Shown: positions 56,638 through 64,000 of the stretch, piece after piece
Numbering within the stretch: position 1 is the first letter of the stretch
How the letters are laid out: every line of letters begins with the position of its first letter
NCBI RefSeq assembly: GCF_001894985.1
Contig: NZ_BCXG01000005.1
Span: 62,001-126,000 of the forward strand
Source: Rhodococcus tukisamuensis NBRC 100609
GTDB lineage: Bacteria > Actinomycetota > Actinomycetes > Mycobacteriales > Mycobacteriaceae
Direction of reading: 5' to 3'
DNA: 64,000 nucleotides
The notes under the pieces: generated by a model
What the model was told of the DNA's origin: nothing
Databases searched by the model: none
What the model saw: only the letters and a program-made list of their open reading frames with translations
Translations under genes and position numbers: made by a program

Positions 56638-57984
56638 CTATCCTGCCACCCGCGCCGCGGCCCGTGCGGCCGCCGTCGCCGACGCCACACAGGCGGGCAC
56701 GCCGACGCCGTGCAGCAGCGCGCCGGCCACCCCGAGCCCAGGCAACTCGGCCACGCCGTCCTCGATCGTCGCGACCCGGTCCAGGTGCCGCGGCCCGTAC
56801 TGGGGCAGGCCGCCGTGCCATCGCTGCACCGCAGCGCCGACCGGGTCGGCCCGCAGCCCGGTGACCTCCGCGAGGTCCGTCCGGGCCAGCGCGACGAGTT
56901 CGTCGTCGGTGGCGTCGACCACCGCGGCGTCGCCGAACCGGCCGAACGAGGCCCGGACCAGCCCGCCGCCACGCTCGGCCAGGTGCGGCCACTTGCGGCT
57001 CGACAGCGTGAAGGCCTTGGCGCGCAACGACTCCCCCGTCGCGACCAGGATGCCCGAGTTCTGCGGCAGGTCCACCCCGACCGGCAGCGCCAGCGCGACC
57101 ACCACCGACGAGGCCAGCGGGACGTCCGCGGCGGCAGCGCTCGCGGCGGGCGCGACGTCGCGTAGCAGTGCGGCCAGTCGCGGCGCGGGCACCGCCAGCA
57201 CCACGCCGTCGACCCGTCCCACCGGGTCCAGCCACCAGCCGTCGCCGTCGCGCCGCAGCCCGGACGCACCCGCGGTGACCACCGTCGGACGGGCTCGTTC
57301 GAGCAGCGCGTCGAGCAGCACGCCGTAGCCGTCGCGCAGGCCCCCGAACACCGGTCCCGGCTTCGGTTCGGGCATCGCCTCGGCAACCGCCGCCGTCAGG
57401 CTCGGTGCCCCGCGGTCCAGGGCGGCGGCCAGCGTCGGCAACGCCGCCCGGACCCCGATGGAGTCCGAGAGCCCGGAGTAGACGCCGCCGAGCAGCGGGT
57501 CCACCGACCGGCGGACCACCTGCTCGCCGAACCGCTCGCCGACCAGCGTCGCGACGTCGGTGTCCGAGCCGGGACGCCAGTGCAGCGGCGACCGCGGTTC
57601 GGCGTCGATCCGGGCCAGGGTCTGCGCGTCGACCAGCCCCGTCAGCGCCTGCGCGGACGCCGGGACGCCCATCAGGGTGCCGATGGGCAACGGATGCAGC
57701 GCGCCACCGGACCAGATCAGCGGCCGGGCGCCCGACGGCTCGACCACCTGGTCGGACAGGCCCAGCTCCGCGAGCAGTGCCGGCACCTCGGGGCGCCGGG
57801 CGATGAACGCCTCGGCGCCGACGTCCACCGGGCCGCCCGCGAGGGTGACGGTGCGGAGTTTGCCGCCGACCCTGGCCGACTCCTCGACGAGGGTGATCTC
57901 GGCGTCGGGGCCGAGCAGGCCGCGCAGCCGGTAGGCGGCGACCAGCCCGGAGATGCCCCCGCCGACGACGGCGAACGCGGTCAC
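56638..57984 (-). CDS. hemY: coproporphyrinogen III / protoporphyrinogen oxidase (CgoX/HemY)
   Basis: A 448-residue FAD flavoprotein. The N-terminal dinucleotide fold is [15 protein letters not shown] with the acidic strand [13 protein letters not shown]; later GGVYSG and [11 protein letters not shown] are typical of this family, and [14 protein letters not shown] is the C-terminal FAD loop. In monoderm bacteria it oxidises coproporphyrinogen III. GTG 57984 overlaps the hemE stop as GTGA. Confidence 0.94.
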   Translation of the reverse strand: MTAFAVVGGGISGLVAAYRLRGLLGPDAEITLVEESARVGGKLRTVTLAGGPVDVGAEAFIARRPEVPALLAELGLSDQVVEPSGARPLIWSGGALHPLPIGTLMGVPASAQALTGLVDAQTLARIDAEPRSPLHWRPGSDTDVATLVGERFGEQVVRRSVDPLLGGVYSGLSDSIGVRAALPTLAAALDRGAPSLTAAVAEAMPEPKPGPVFGGLRDGYGVLLDALLERARPTVVTAGASGLRRDGDGWWLDPVGRVDGVVLAVPAPRLAALLRDVAPAASAAAADVPLASSVVVALALPVGVDLPQNSGILVATGESLRAKAFTLSSRKWPHLAERGGGLVRASFGRFGDAAVVDATDDELVALARTDLAEVTGLRADPVGAAVQRWHGGLPQYGPRHLDRVATIEDGVAELPGLGVAGALLHGVGVPACVASATAAARAAARVAG

Positions 57985-59078
57985 AGCGAGTGCACCAACT
58001 CCACCACCGCGGTCAGCACGCCCGGGTCGGTGTCCGGCAGCACGCCGTGGCCGAGGTTGAAGATGTGGCCGGTGGCGCCGGCCGCGAGCGCCCGGTCGGC
58101 CTCGGCGGCGATCCGGCGGACCTCCCGCTCGACCGCGTCCGCGCCCGCGAAGAGCACGGCCGGATCCAGGTTGCCCTGCAGTGCCTTGCCGGGGCCCACC
58201 CGGCGGGCGGCCTCGTCCAGCGGGATCCGCCAGTCCACGCCGACCACGTCGGCGCCGACCTCGCCCATCACCCCGAGCAGCTCACCGGTGCCCACCCCGA
58301 AGTGGATACGGGGCACGCCGGCGTCGGCCACCTCGGCGAGGACCCGCTCGGAGTGCGGCAACACGAAGGTGCGGTACTCGGCCAGCGACAGCGTCCCGGC
58401 CCAGGAGTCGAACAGCTGGATCGCGTCGACTCCGGCGTGCAACTGCGCCTGCAGGAACGCGATGGTGGTGTCCGCGATCGTGCCGAGCAGCGCGTGCCAC
58501 GTCTTGGGGTCCGAGTGCATGAGCGCCTTGGTGCGCTCGTGGTTGCGACTCGGCCCGCCCTCGACCAGGTAGGAGGCGAGCGTGAACGGCGCCCCGGCGA
58601 AGCCGATCAGCGGGGTGTCGCCGAGCTCACGGGTGAGCAGCGAGACGGCCTCGCTGACGGCCCCGACCTGCTCGGGCCGCAGCCGCGGCAGCGCGGCGAC
58701 GTCGGCGATGGTGCGCACCGGGTTGGCCACCACCGGGCCGACACCGGCCACGATGTCGAGGTCGATTCCCGCGGCCTTGAGCGGAACCACGATGTCGGAG
58801 AACAGGATTGCCGCGTCCACCTTGTGCCGGCGCACCGGCTGCATGGTGATCTCGCAGACCAGTTCCGGGTTGAAGCAGGACTCCAGCATCCCGATCCCGG
58901 CCCGGACCTCCCGGTACTCCGGCAGCGACCGTCCCGCCTGCCGCATGAACCACACCGGCCGGTGCGCGGGGCGCCTGCCGGTCGCGGCAGCGATCAGCGG
59001 TGCGTCCGCAATCGTTCGCCGGAACGGGTACTTCGTCCCGCTCGTCATCGCCGAATTCGTGTCTTCCAAGTCGCTCAT
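57981..59078 (-). CDS. hemE: uroporphyrinogen decarboxylase
   Basis: A 365-residue TIM-barrel enzyme forming coproporphyrinogen [20 protein letters not shown] near the N-terminus, FSDIVVPL with the catalytic Asp, and GHGVLPDT near the C-terminus are its signatures. ATG 59078 is used; ATG 59048 is the alternative. It leads hemE-hemY-hemQ and is divergent from the DUF3000 gene 126 bases away. Confidence 0.95.
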   Translation of the reverse strand: MSDLEDTNSAMTSGTKYPFRRTIADAPLIAAATGRRPAHRPVWFMRQAGRSLPEYREVRAGIGMLESCFNPELVCEITMQPVRRHKVDAAILFSDIVVPLKAAGIDLDIVAGVGPVVANPVRTIADVAALPRLRPEQVGAVSEAVSLLTRELGDTPLIGFAGAPFTLASYLVEGGPSRNHERTKALMHSDPKTWHALLGTIADTTIAFLQAQLHAGVDAIQLFDSWAGTLSLAEYRTFVLPHSERVLAEVADAGVPRIHFGVGTGELLGVMGEVGADVVGVDWRIPLDEAARRVGPGKALQGNLDPAVLFAGADAVEREVRRIAAEADRALAAGATGHIFNLGHGVLPDTDPGVLTAVVELVHSL

Positions 59079-59204
59079 GTGTCCCAACGCTCGTCGCCCG
59101 CCGTGTACGTCCACCGGCCATGCTGCCAGATGACCGGGCGGAGCCGGGCGGGTGCTCGGCGCGCCTCCACCACCGACCATCGGAGCCCGTCTACCGTCCG
59201 CGAT

Positions 59205-59789
59205 GTGACCACGTCCGGATCCGCCGCCGAGCCAGCGCAGTTCCGTACCGCCGTCGAGTCGATGCTCAGGGCCGCGGTACACCCGCAGATCGAGATCGGC
59301 CCGATCCGGCCCCCGCAGCGGCTGGCGCCCTTCAGCTACGCGATCGGCGCGGAGGTCACCCACCCGGACGCCGACGTCGTCACCCAGGACTCCGAGGGCG
59401 ACGCCTTCGGTCGGCTGATCCTGCTGCACGACCCCGCCGGCGACGAGGCCTGGCACGGCACCATGCGACTGGTCGCGTACATCCAGGCCGACCTCGACGA
59501 AGACCTGGCCGCGGACCCACTGCTCCCCGAGGTCGCGTGGAGCTGGCTGGTCGACGCACTGGAGGCGCGGCACGAGCCGCTGACCGCGCTGGGCGGCACC
59601 GTCACCGCCACCAGCTCGGTCCGGTACGGCGACATCGCCGGCCCCCCGCGCGCACACCAACTCGAACTGCGCGCCTCCTGGACGGCCACCACCACCGAGC
59701 TGGCGGGGCACGTCGAGGCGTTCTGCGAGGTGCTGGCCTACGCGGCGGGACTGCCGCCGGCCGGGGTCAGCCCGCTCGGCGGCCGCTGA
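59205..59789 (+). CDS. DUF3000 domain protein
   Basis: A 194-residue actinobacterial protein of unknown function, equivalent to Rv2680 by position. It begins [40 protein letters not shown] and is mostly soluble. GTG at 59205 follows from homology start; the ATG two bases before it would terminate at once. Its last 52 bases overlap the antiparallel esterase gene. Confidence 0.82.
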   Translation: MTTSGSAAEPAQFRTAVESMLRAAVHPQIEIGPIRPPQRLAPFSYAIGAEVTHPDADVVTQDSEGDAFGRLILLHDPAGDEAWHGTMRLVAYIQADLDEDLAADPLLPEVAWSWLVDALEARHEPLTALGGTVTATSSVRYGDIAGPPRAHQLELRASWTATTTELAGHVEAFCEVLAYAAGLPPAGVSPLGGR

Positions 59790-61048
59790 TCCGCTTCGGC
59801 TTCCATCGGCACCGGCGCGTCCGCCACGTCGGGCGCCTCGCCTGCCGGTCGCAGGGTCCCGAGCCGGGCCGCGTCGAGGAACGCCGCCGCACCGCTGATC
59901 ACCCGCTCGGTGCGGATCGAGTGGAAGATCTCGAAGGCGTGCTGCGCGCCCCGCAACTCCGCGTACCCGACCGGGTTCGACGAGACGTCCCGCAGCCGCC
60001 GGACGAATTCGCGGGCCTCGGCCACGGGGATCAGCGAGTCGTTGGTGCCGTGCACCACCAGGAACGGCGGCGCGTCGGCGTGCAGCCTGGCCAGCGGCGA
60101 CGCGGCCAGGTAGTCCCGCGGGAACTGCGCGTTCCGGCCGAGGATCATCGCGCTCAGCGGTGACTGCACCCGCGCCGTGACGGCCTTGATCCCGGTCTCC
60201 GCGGCGAAGTCGTAGGCGCCGTAGAACGGCACGCAGGCCTGCACCGAGGTGTCGACGCCCTCGAAGCCCGGCTGGTACTGCGGGTCGTTCCCGGTGAGCG
60301 CGAGCATGGTCGCCAGGTGCCCGCCCGCGGAACCGCCGGTGACGGCGAGGAAGTCGGGGTTGCCGCCGAAACTGGGCGCCTCGGCGCGCAGCCAGGCGAT
60401 GGCCTGCTTGAGCGCCACCAGGTGCGCCGGCCACTTGGCCTTCGGCGAGAGCGGGTAGTTCACCGCCGCGCAGACCCAGCCACGCGAGGCCATCTCCGCC
60501 ATCAGCGGCAGGCCCTGGTGGTCCTTGCTGCCGACCACCCAGCCGCCGCCGTGGACCTGCAGCAGGATCGGCGCGTCGGGCGGGGTGTCGCGGCGGTGGT
60601 AGACGTCCACCCGGAACCGGACACCGCCGGGGGCGTACTCGAGGTTGCGCACCCGGCGGACCTCGGGCCGGACCATCCGGAACGGCCGTGCGGTGGCCCG
60701 CCAGTCCAGCGGCAGCCCGGCGGCCGGGTCCGTCACCCCGACCTCGGCGAGGGCGGTCGCCATCTCCGCGCCCGCCCGCCGGGACGCCACGACGTTCGCG
60801 GTCAGGCCGGCGGCGGACGCGGCCGCCAGCGCCAGACCCAGCCGCTCGGTTCGGGTCGAGACCCGGCCGCGGGCCACCTGGACCGCCGCGTCCAGCACCG
60901 TCGCGCCGAGCTGCTGGGGGGCCAGTTCCGAAGTGAGCCAGCCGGCGAAGAAGGCGCCCACCGATGCCGGCATGCCGGGCACCGGCCGCAGCGAATTCGC
61001 GGTCAGGGCGAGGTTCACAGCCTGACGGGCCAGGAAACGTTGCGTCAT
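59738..61048 (-). CDS. HSL-type alpha/beta-hydrolase (LipC-like esterase)
   Basis: A 436-residue esterase of the hormone-sensitive lipase group: HGGGWVVG oxyanion loop, nucleophile in [10 protein letters not shown], Asp in HGTNDSLIP and His in [11 protein letters not shown]. An N-terminal helical cap (about 1-120) is longer than in simple HSL esterases and matches LipC-type proteins, which in M. tuberculosis also neighbour a WS/DGAT gene. It is divergent from the WS/DGAT here. Likely acyl-ester turnover. AAAGG precedes the ATG. Confidence 0.9.
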   Translation of the reverse strand: MTQRFLARQAVNLALTANSLRPVPGMPASVGAFFAGWLTSELAPQQLGATVLDAAVQVARGRVSTRTERLGLALAAASAAGLTANVVASRRAGAEMATALAEVGVTDPAAGLPLDWRATARPFRMVRPEVRRVRNLEYAPGGVRFRVDVYHRRDTPPDAPILLQVHGGGWVVGSKDHQGLPLMAEMASRGWVCAAVNYPLSPKAKWPAHLVALKQAIAWLRAEAPSFGGNPDFLAVTGGSAGGHLATMLALTGNDPQYQPGFEGVDTSVQACVPFYGAYDFAAETGIKAVTARVQSPLSAMILGRNAQFPRDYLAASPLARLHADAPPFLVVHGTNDSLIPVAEAREFVRRLRDVSSNPVGYAELRGAQHAFEIFHSIRTERVISGAAAFLDAARLGTLRPAGEAPDVADAPVPMEAEADQRPPSGLTPAGGSPAA

Positions 61049-61130
61049 ATGGCGCCTTTCACGGTCGACTCGTGGGCCCGAAAAACCGAAGTCCCGGCCT
61101 CAATCTAGAACAGGATTTACGATCACCGCC

Positions 61131-62555
61131 ATGGAGAGACTAAGCGGTCTGGATTCCACGTTCCTCTACCTCGAAACGCCTTCTCAGCTGCTCCACGTCT
61201 GCGGACTGATCGTCCTCGACGTCTCGACCGTCCCCGGCGGCTACAATTTCCCCGCCTTCAAGACCGAGCTGACGGCGCGGGTCCGGTCCATGCCCGGCTT
61301 CCGTCGCAAGCTCTTCGACTCCGCTCTGAACCTCGACCACCCGGCCTGGGTGGAGGACACCCAGTTCGACATCGACCGACACGTGCACCGGGTCGCGGTG
61401 CCCGCGCCCGGCGGCCGGGCGGAGCTCGCGGACCTCTGCGGCCACATCGCCAGCCAGCAGATGGACCGGACCATCCCGCTGTGGGAGATGTGGGTGATCG
61501 AGGGCCTCGACGACGGCTCCGTGGCCATCATGTCGAAGATGCACCACGCCAACGTGGACGGCGTCACCGGCGCGAGCATGATGGCGCAGCTCTGCGGGCT
61601 CACCCCGGACGCGCCGCGGCCCGAGCCGGACCCCGACCAGCCCCAGCTGGGCCGGGCGAACACCCTGGACCTGGCCGTCGGCGGCCTGATCGGCTTCGCC
61701 GGCCGGCCCCTGAAGATGGCGAAGGTGCTGCCGAGCGGGGTGGCGTTGCTGCCCAGGTGGATCCGTCGGGCGCGCCGCGGCGAGGCCATGCCCGCGCCGT
61801 TCACCGCGCCGCGCACCTCGCTCAACGGCGCGATCACCGGGCACCGCAACATCGCCTACTCGCAGCTCGACCTCGGCAAGGTGAAACTGGTCAAGGACGC
61901 CTTCGGGGTCAAGGTCAACGACGTGGTGATGGCCACGGTCGCGGGCGCGCTGCGCCGCTACCTCGCCGACCGCGACGAGCTGCCCGACTCCTCGCTGGTG
62001 GCGATGGTGCCGGTCTCCGTGCACGACACCTCCGACCGGCCGGGCACCAACCAGATCTCCGGGATGTTCACCCAACTGGGCACGCAGATCGCCGATCCGG
62101 TCGAGCGACTGAACGAGACCAACGTGCACAACACGATGGTCAAGTCGCACAACGCCTCGCTCGGTGCCAGCCTGCTGCAGGACTGGTCCCAGTTCGCCGC
62201 GCCCGCCGCCTTCGGTGGCGCGATGCGGGTCTACTCCAACCTCAAACTCGCCGAACACCACCCCGTGGTGCACAACCTGGTGGTCTCCAACGTGCCGGGG
62301 CCACCGGTCCCGCTGTACTTCCTCGGCGCCCGGATCTCGGCGATGTACCCGCTCGGGCCGATCTTCCACGGCGCCGGCCTCAACGTCACCGTGATGTCGA
62401 TGGACGGCAAGCTCAACGTGGGCCTGGTGTCCTGCCGGGAGCTCGCGCCCCAACTGTGGGACCTCGCGGACGCGTTCGGCCCCGCACTCGAGGAACTGGT
62501 CAAGGTCGCACGCGCGAAGACACGGAAACGCACGCGGGCAGCAAACCCGAAATGA
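61131..62555 (+). CDS. wax ester synthase/diacylglycerol acyltransferase (WS/DGAT)
   Basis: A 474-residue bifunctional acyltransferase making triacylglycerols or wax esters from acyl-CoA. The catalytic HHxxxDG is MHHANVDG (His138-His139-Asp143-Gly144). N-terminal LSGLDSTFLYLE and C-terminal NLVVSNVPGP are typical. A TACGAT hexamer 7 bases before the ATG suggests a short or absent leader. The 3' end overlaps the opposite hydrolase gene by 56 bases. Confidence 0.93.
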   Translation: MERLSGLDSTFLYLETPSQLLHVCGLIVLDVSTVPGGYNFPAFKTELTARVRSMPGFRRKLFDSALNLDHPAWVEDTQFDIDRHVHRVAVPAPGGRAELADLCGHIASQQMDRTIPLWEMWVIEGLDDGSVAIMSKMHHANVDGVTGASMMAQLCGLTPDAPRPEPDPDQPQLGRANTLDLAVGGLIGFAGRPLKMAKVLPSGVALLPRWIRRARRGEAMPAPFTAPRTSLNGAITGHRNIAYSQLDLGKVKLVKDAFGVKVNDVVMATVAGALRRYLADRDELPDSSLVAMVPVSVHDTSDRPGTNQISGMFTQLGTQIADPVERLNETNVHNTMVKSHNASLGASLLQDWSQFAAPAAFGGAMRVYSNLKLAEHHPVVHNLVVSNVPGPPVPLYFLGARISAMYPLGPIFHGAGLNVTVMSMDGKLNVGLVSCRELAPQLWDLADAFGPALEELVKVARAKTRKRTRAANPK

Positions 62556-63369
62556 ACGTCTCGGATTCGAGCACACAGGAGGCGTGCCCGGCGTCCACCT
62601 CGTAGGTCGACGCCCCGTCGATCTGCCGGGCCATCCAGCGCTGCCTGCGCGCCGGGATGACCAGGTCGGTCCCGGTCACCACGACCGCGGTCGGCACGTC
62701 CACGTCTGCGATCCACCCGCTGGAGTCGAACTTGCCGATCTCCGCGGTGGCCCGCCCGACCGCACCCGCGCTGGTGGACCGGAACTGACGCAGTGCCCAG
62801 GCCCGGTCCTGCGCGTCCGTCCGGTCCAGCCCGTCCGGCCGCTCCGGCCCGGGCGGGCGGCCGGCGCCGGGGCGGAGCGTCCCCATCCAGGCGTTCAGGG
62901 CGTCGAGGGTGACCCGTTCGCGGGGCGCACGCCGGAACCCGGTGGTCCCGGCGCACAGAACCAGGCCGGCCACCCGGTCCCGGTGCCTGCGCCAGGTCAA
63001 CTGGGCGACGAGGGTCCCCATCGAGTAGCCGACCGGCACGACGCGCTCGAGCCCGAGCGCGTCGGCCAGTGCGGCGACGTCGTCGGCGCAGTCCTCGAGG
63101 GTGAACCGCTCGGACCGGATCCCGCGTCCGTGCCAGCGCTGGTCGAGGGTCACCACCCGGTACCGTTCCGCGAGCCGCGGGATTGCCGGGTACCAGGTGA
63201 GCGCGCCGGTGCAGGCCAGGGCGTGCAGCAGGACCAGCGTCGGCTTCGGCGACGCGCCGCCGCCGGGCGCACCGGTGTCGGTGACGTACGTACTGCCGCG
63301 GCCTGGCAGATCCACCATCGAGCCGGACGGTGGTTCGCCGACGGGGGCGACGTTCGCGAGTGTCAGCAC
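62500..63369 (-). CDS. alpha/beta-hydrolase
   Basis: A 289-residue hydrolase of the broad Abhydrolase_1 group with HALACTG oxyanion region, nucleophile GYSMG, Asp in VVVTGTDLVIP and His in DAGHASCVLES. No substrate clue. GTG 63369 is preferred because GAAAGG lies 9 bases upstream; the longer start GTG 63390 falls inside a 16-base tandem duplication. Its 3' end overlaps the WS/DGAT gene. Confidence 0.85.
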   Translation of the reverse strand: MLTLANVAPVGEPPSGSMVDLPGRGSTYVTDTGAPGGGASPKPTLVLLHALACTGALTWYPAIPRLAERYRVVTLDQRWHGRGIRSERFTLEDCADDVAALADALGLERVVPVGYSMGTLVAQLTWRRHRDRVAGLVLCAGTTGFRRAPRERVTLDALNAWMGTLRPGAGRPPGPERPDGLDRTDAQDRAWALRQFRSTSAGAVGRATAEIGKFDSSGWIADVDVPTAVVVTGTDLVIPARRQRWMARQIDGASTYEVDAGHASCVLESETFISGLLPACVSVSSRVRP

Positions 63370-63379
63370 GCTCCACTGC

Positions 63380-63411
63380 CTTTCGGTCACACCGGCTTTC
63401 GGTCACACCGG
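63380..63411. repeat. 16-base tandem duplication at hydrolase start
   Basis: Two exact copies of CTTTCGGTCACACCGG, at 63380-63395 and 63396-63411, contain the possible upstream start codon of the hydrolase. Confidence 0.85.
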
Positions 63412-63523
63412 CCAGGGTTCGAATTACGTTCTACCTTATTACGGATCTCCGGGAGCACGGAGACTGGCCGCGTCGGGCACCGGATGCGCGACCGGGGCCG
63501 CCGCGGGTCGTAAGGTCACGGTC

Positions 63524-64000
63524 ATGTCAGAGGCCAGCGACCAGGAATCCGAGCGCACCGTGGTGCCGCTCCTCGCCCCAGCCGACGGAGTGCCCGCCGT
63601 CGTCGACTCCCCGCGACTGCTCGCCGACGCCGTGCGAGCGCTCGCCGACGGCACCGGCCCCCTCGCCGTCGACGCGGAACGCGCGTCCGGCTTCCGCTAC
63701 TCGGCCCGTGCGTACCTGCTGCAGTTCCGACGCGCCGGCGCCGGCACCATCCTGATCGACCCGATCCCCCTGACCGGCGCGATGGACGCGCTCGCCGACG
63801 TGATCAACCCCCTCGAGTGGGTACTGCACTCGGCCGACCAGGACCTGCCCGGCCTCGACGAGCTGGGACTGCGCCCCGCTGCGCTCTACGACACCGAGCT
63901 CGCGGGCCGGCTGGCCGGCTTCGAGCGCGTCGGGCTGGCCGCGATCGTCGAACGCACCCTGGGACTGGGCCTGCAGAAGGGCCACGGCGCCGCCGACTGG
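63524..64000 (+). CDS. ribonuclease D-like 3'-5' exonuclease, N-terminal part
   Basis: The first 159 codons of a DEDD exonuclease cut by the window edge. Exo I is AVDAERASG (Asp and Glu), followed by LLQFRRAGAGTILIDP and HSADQDLPGL with exo II Asp, then DTELAGRLAG. Equivalent to Rv2681; RNase D trims RNA 3' ends. The HRDC domain must lie beyond the window. Confidence 0.9.
   Translation, partial: MSEASDQESERTVVPLLAPADGVPAVVDSPRLLADAVRALADGTGPLAVDAERASGFRYSARAYLLQFRRAGAGTILIDPIPLTGAMDALADVINPLEWVLHSADQDLPGLDELGLRPAALYDTELAGRLAGFERVGLAAIVERTLGLGLQKGHGAADW

Overview
The window is high-GC actinobacterial DNA from a mycolic-acid-producing member of the Mycobacteriales. It most resembles Rhodococcus/Prescottella or Nocardia. 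The reasons are the PimA/PgsA1/acyltransferase mannoside locus, an AftC-type arabinofuranosyltransferase, a mycolyltransferase-like esterase, a wax ester synthase/DGAT, the coproporphyrin haem route (HemE, CgoX/HemY, HemQ), and gene order that follows Mycobacterium tuberculosis from memory. Bases 3.4-31 kb follow Rv2580c (hisS) to Rv2614c (thrS), and 41-46 and 56-64 kb follow Rv2669-Rv2681. Species cannot be fixed from sequence reading alone.

Bases 1-3.4 kb hold the tail of a HIT protein, a methyltransferase, a DUF222/HNH protein with a leaderless promoter, and small unknown genes. Bases 3.4-18.8 kb are housekeeping: hisS and a metallo-beta-lactamase hydrolase; two tandem cyclophilins; the stringent-response and export operon secD-secF-lipoprotein-apt-relA; yajC; and ruvC-ruvA-ruvB. 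Bases 18.8-24.5 kb carry yebC, pdxT, tesB and pdxS, interrupted by a zinc-type ArsR-CDF pair. Bases 24.6-31 kb are one tightly overlapping minus-strand operon, thrS-HIT-pgsA1-patA-pimA-Nudix.

Bases 31-37 kb are accessory. A FhuF-like Fe-S protein and a PGPGW membrane protein precede tRNA-Val(CAC). Two near-identical tRNA arrays (Gly-GCC, Cys-GCA, Val-GAC), each with its own promoter and terminator, then flank a CmtR-like regulator and CDF exporter cassette. After these come a nonapeptide-repeat protein coupled to an RDD membrane protein and decayed gene fragments. Bases 37-41 kb hold a secreted mycolyltransferase-like esterase, a GH1 beta-glucosidase and a divergent MFS transporter.

Bases 41-47 kb return to conserved order: an L7/L12-like membrane protein, GNAT, zapE, a RibD-like reductase, a TAP-like lipoprotein, aftC and msrB. 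Bases 47-55.4 kb hold a serine hydrolase, a molybdopterin oxidoreductase, and a DosR/DosS (DevR/DevS) hypoxia sensor pair beside two typical dormancy genes, a universal stress protein and an Acg-family nitroreductase, with a DosR-like box between them. Bases 55.4-64 kb hold a small secreted protein behind a hairpin that can bury its Shine-Dalgarno sequence, the hemE-hemY-hemQ operon, a DUF3000 protein, a LipC-like esterase divergent from a WS/DGAT, an alpha/beta hydrolase and the start of an RNase D gene. Most genes are translationally coupled by 4-base ATGA/GTGA overlaps.
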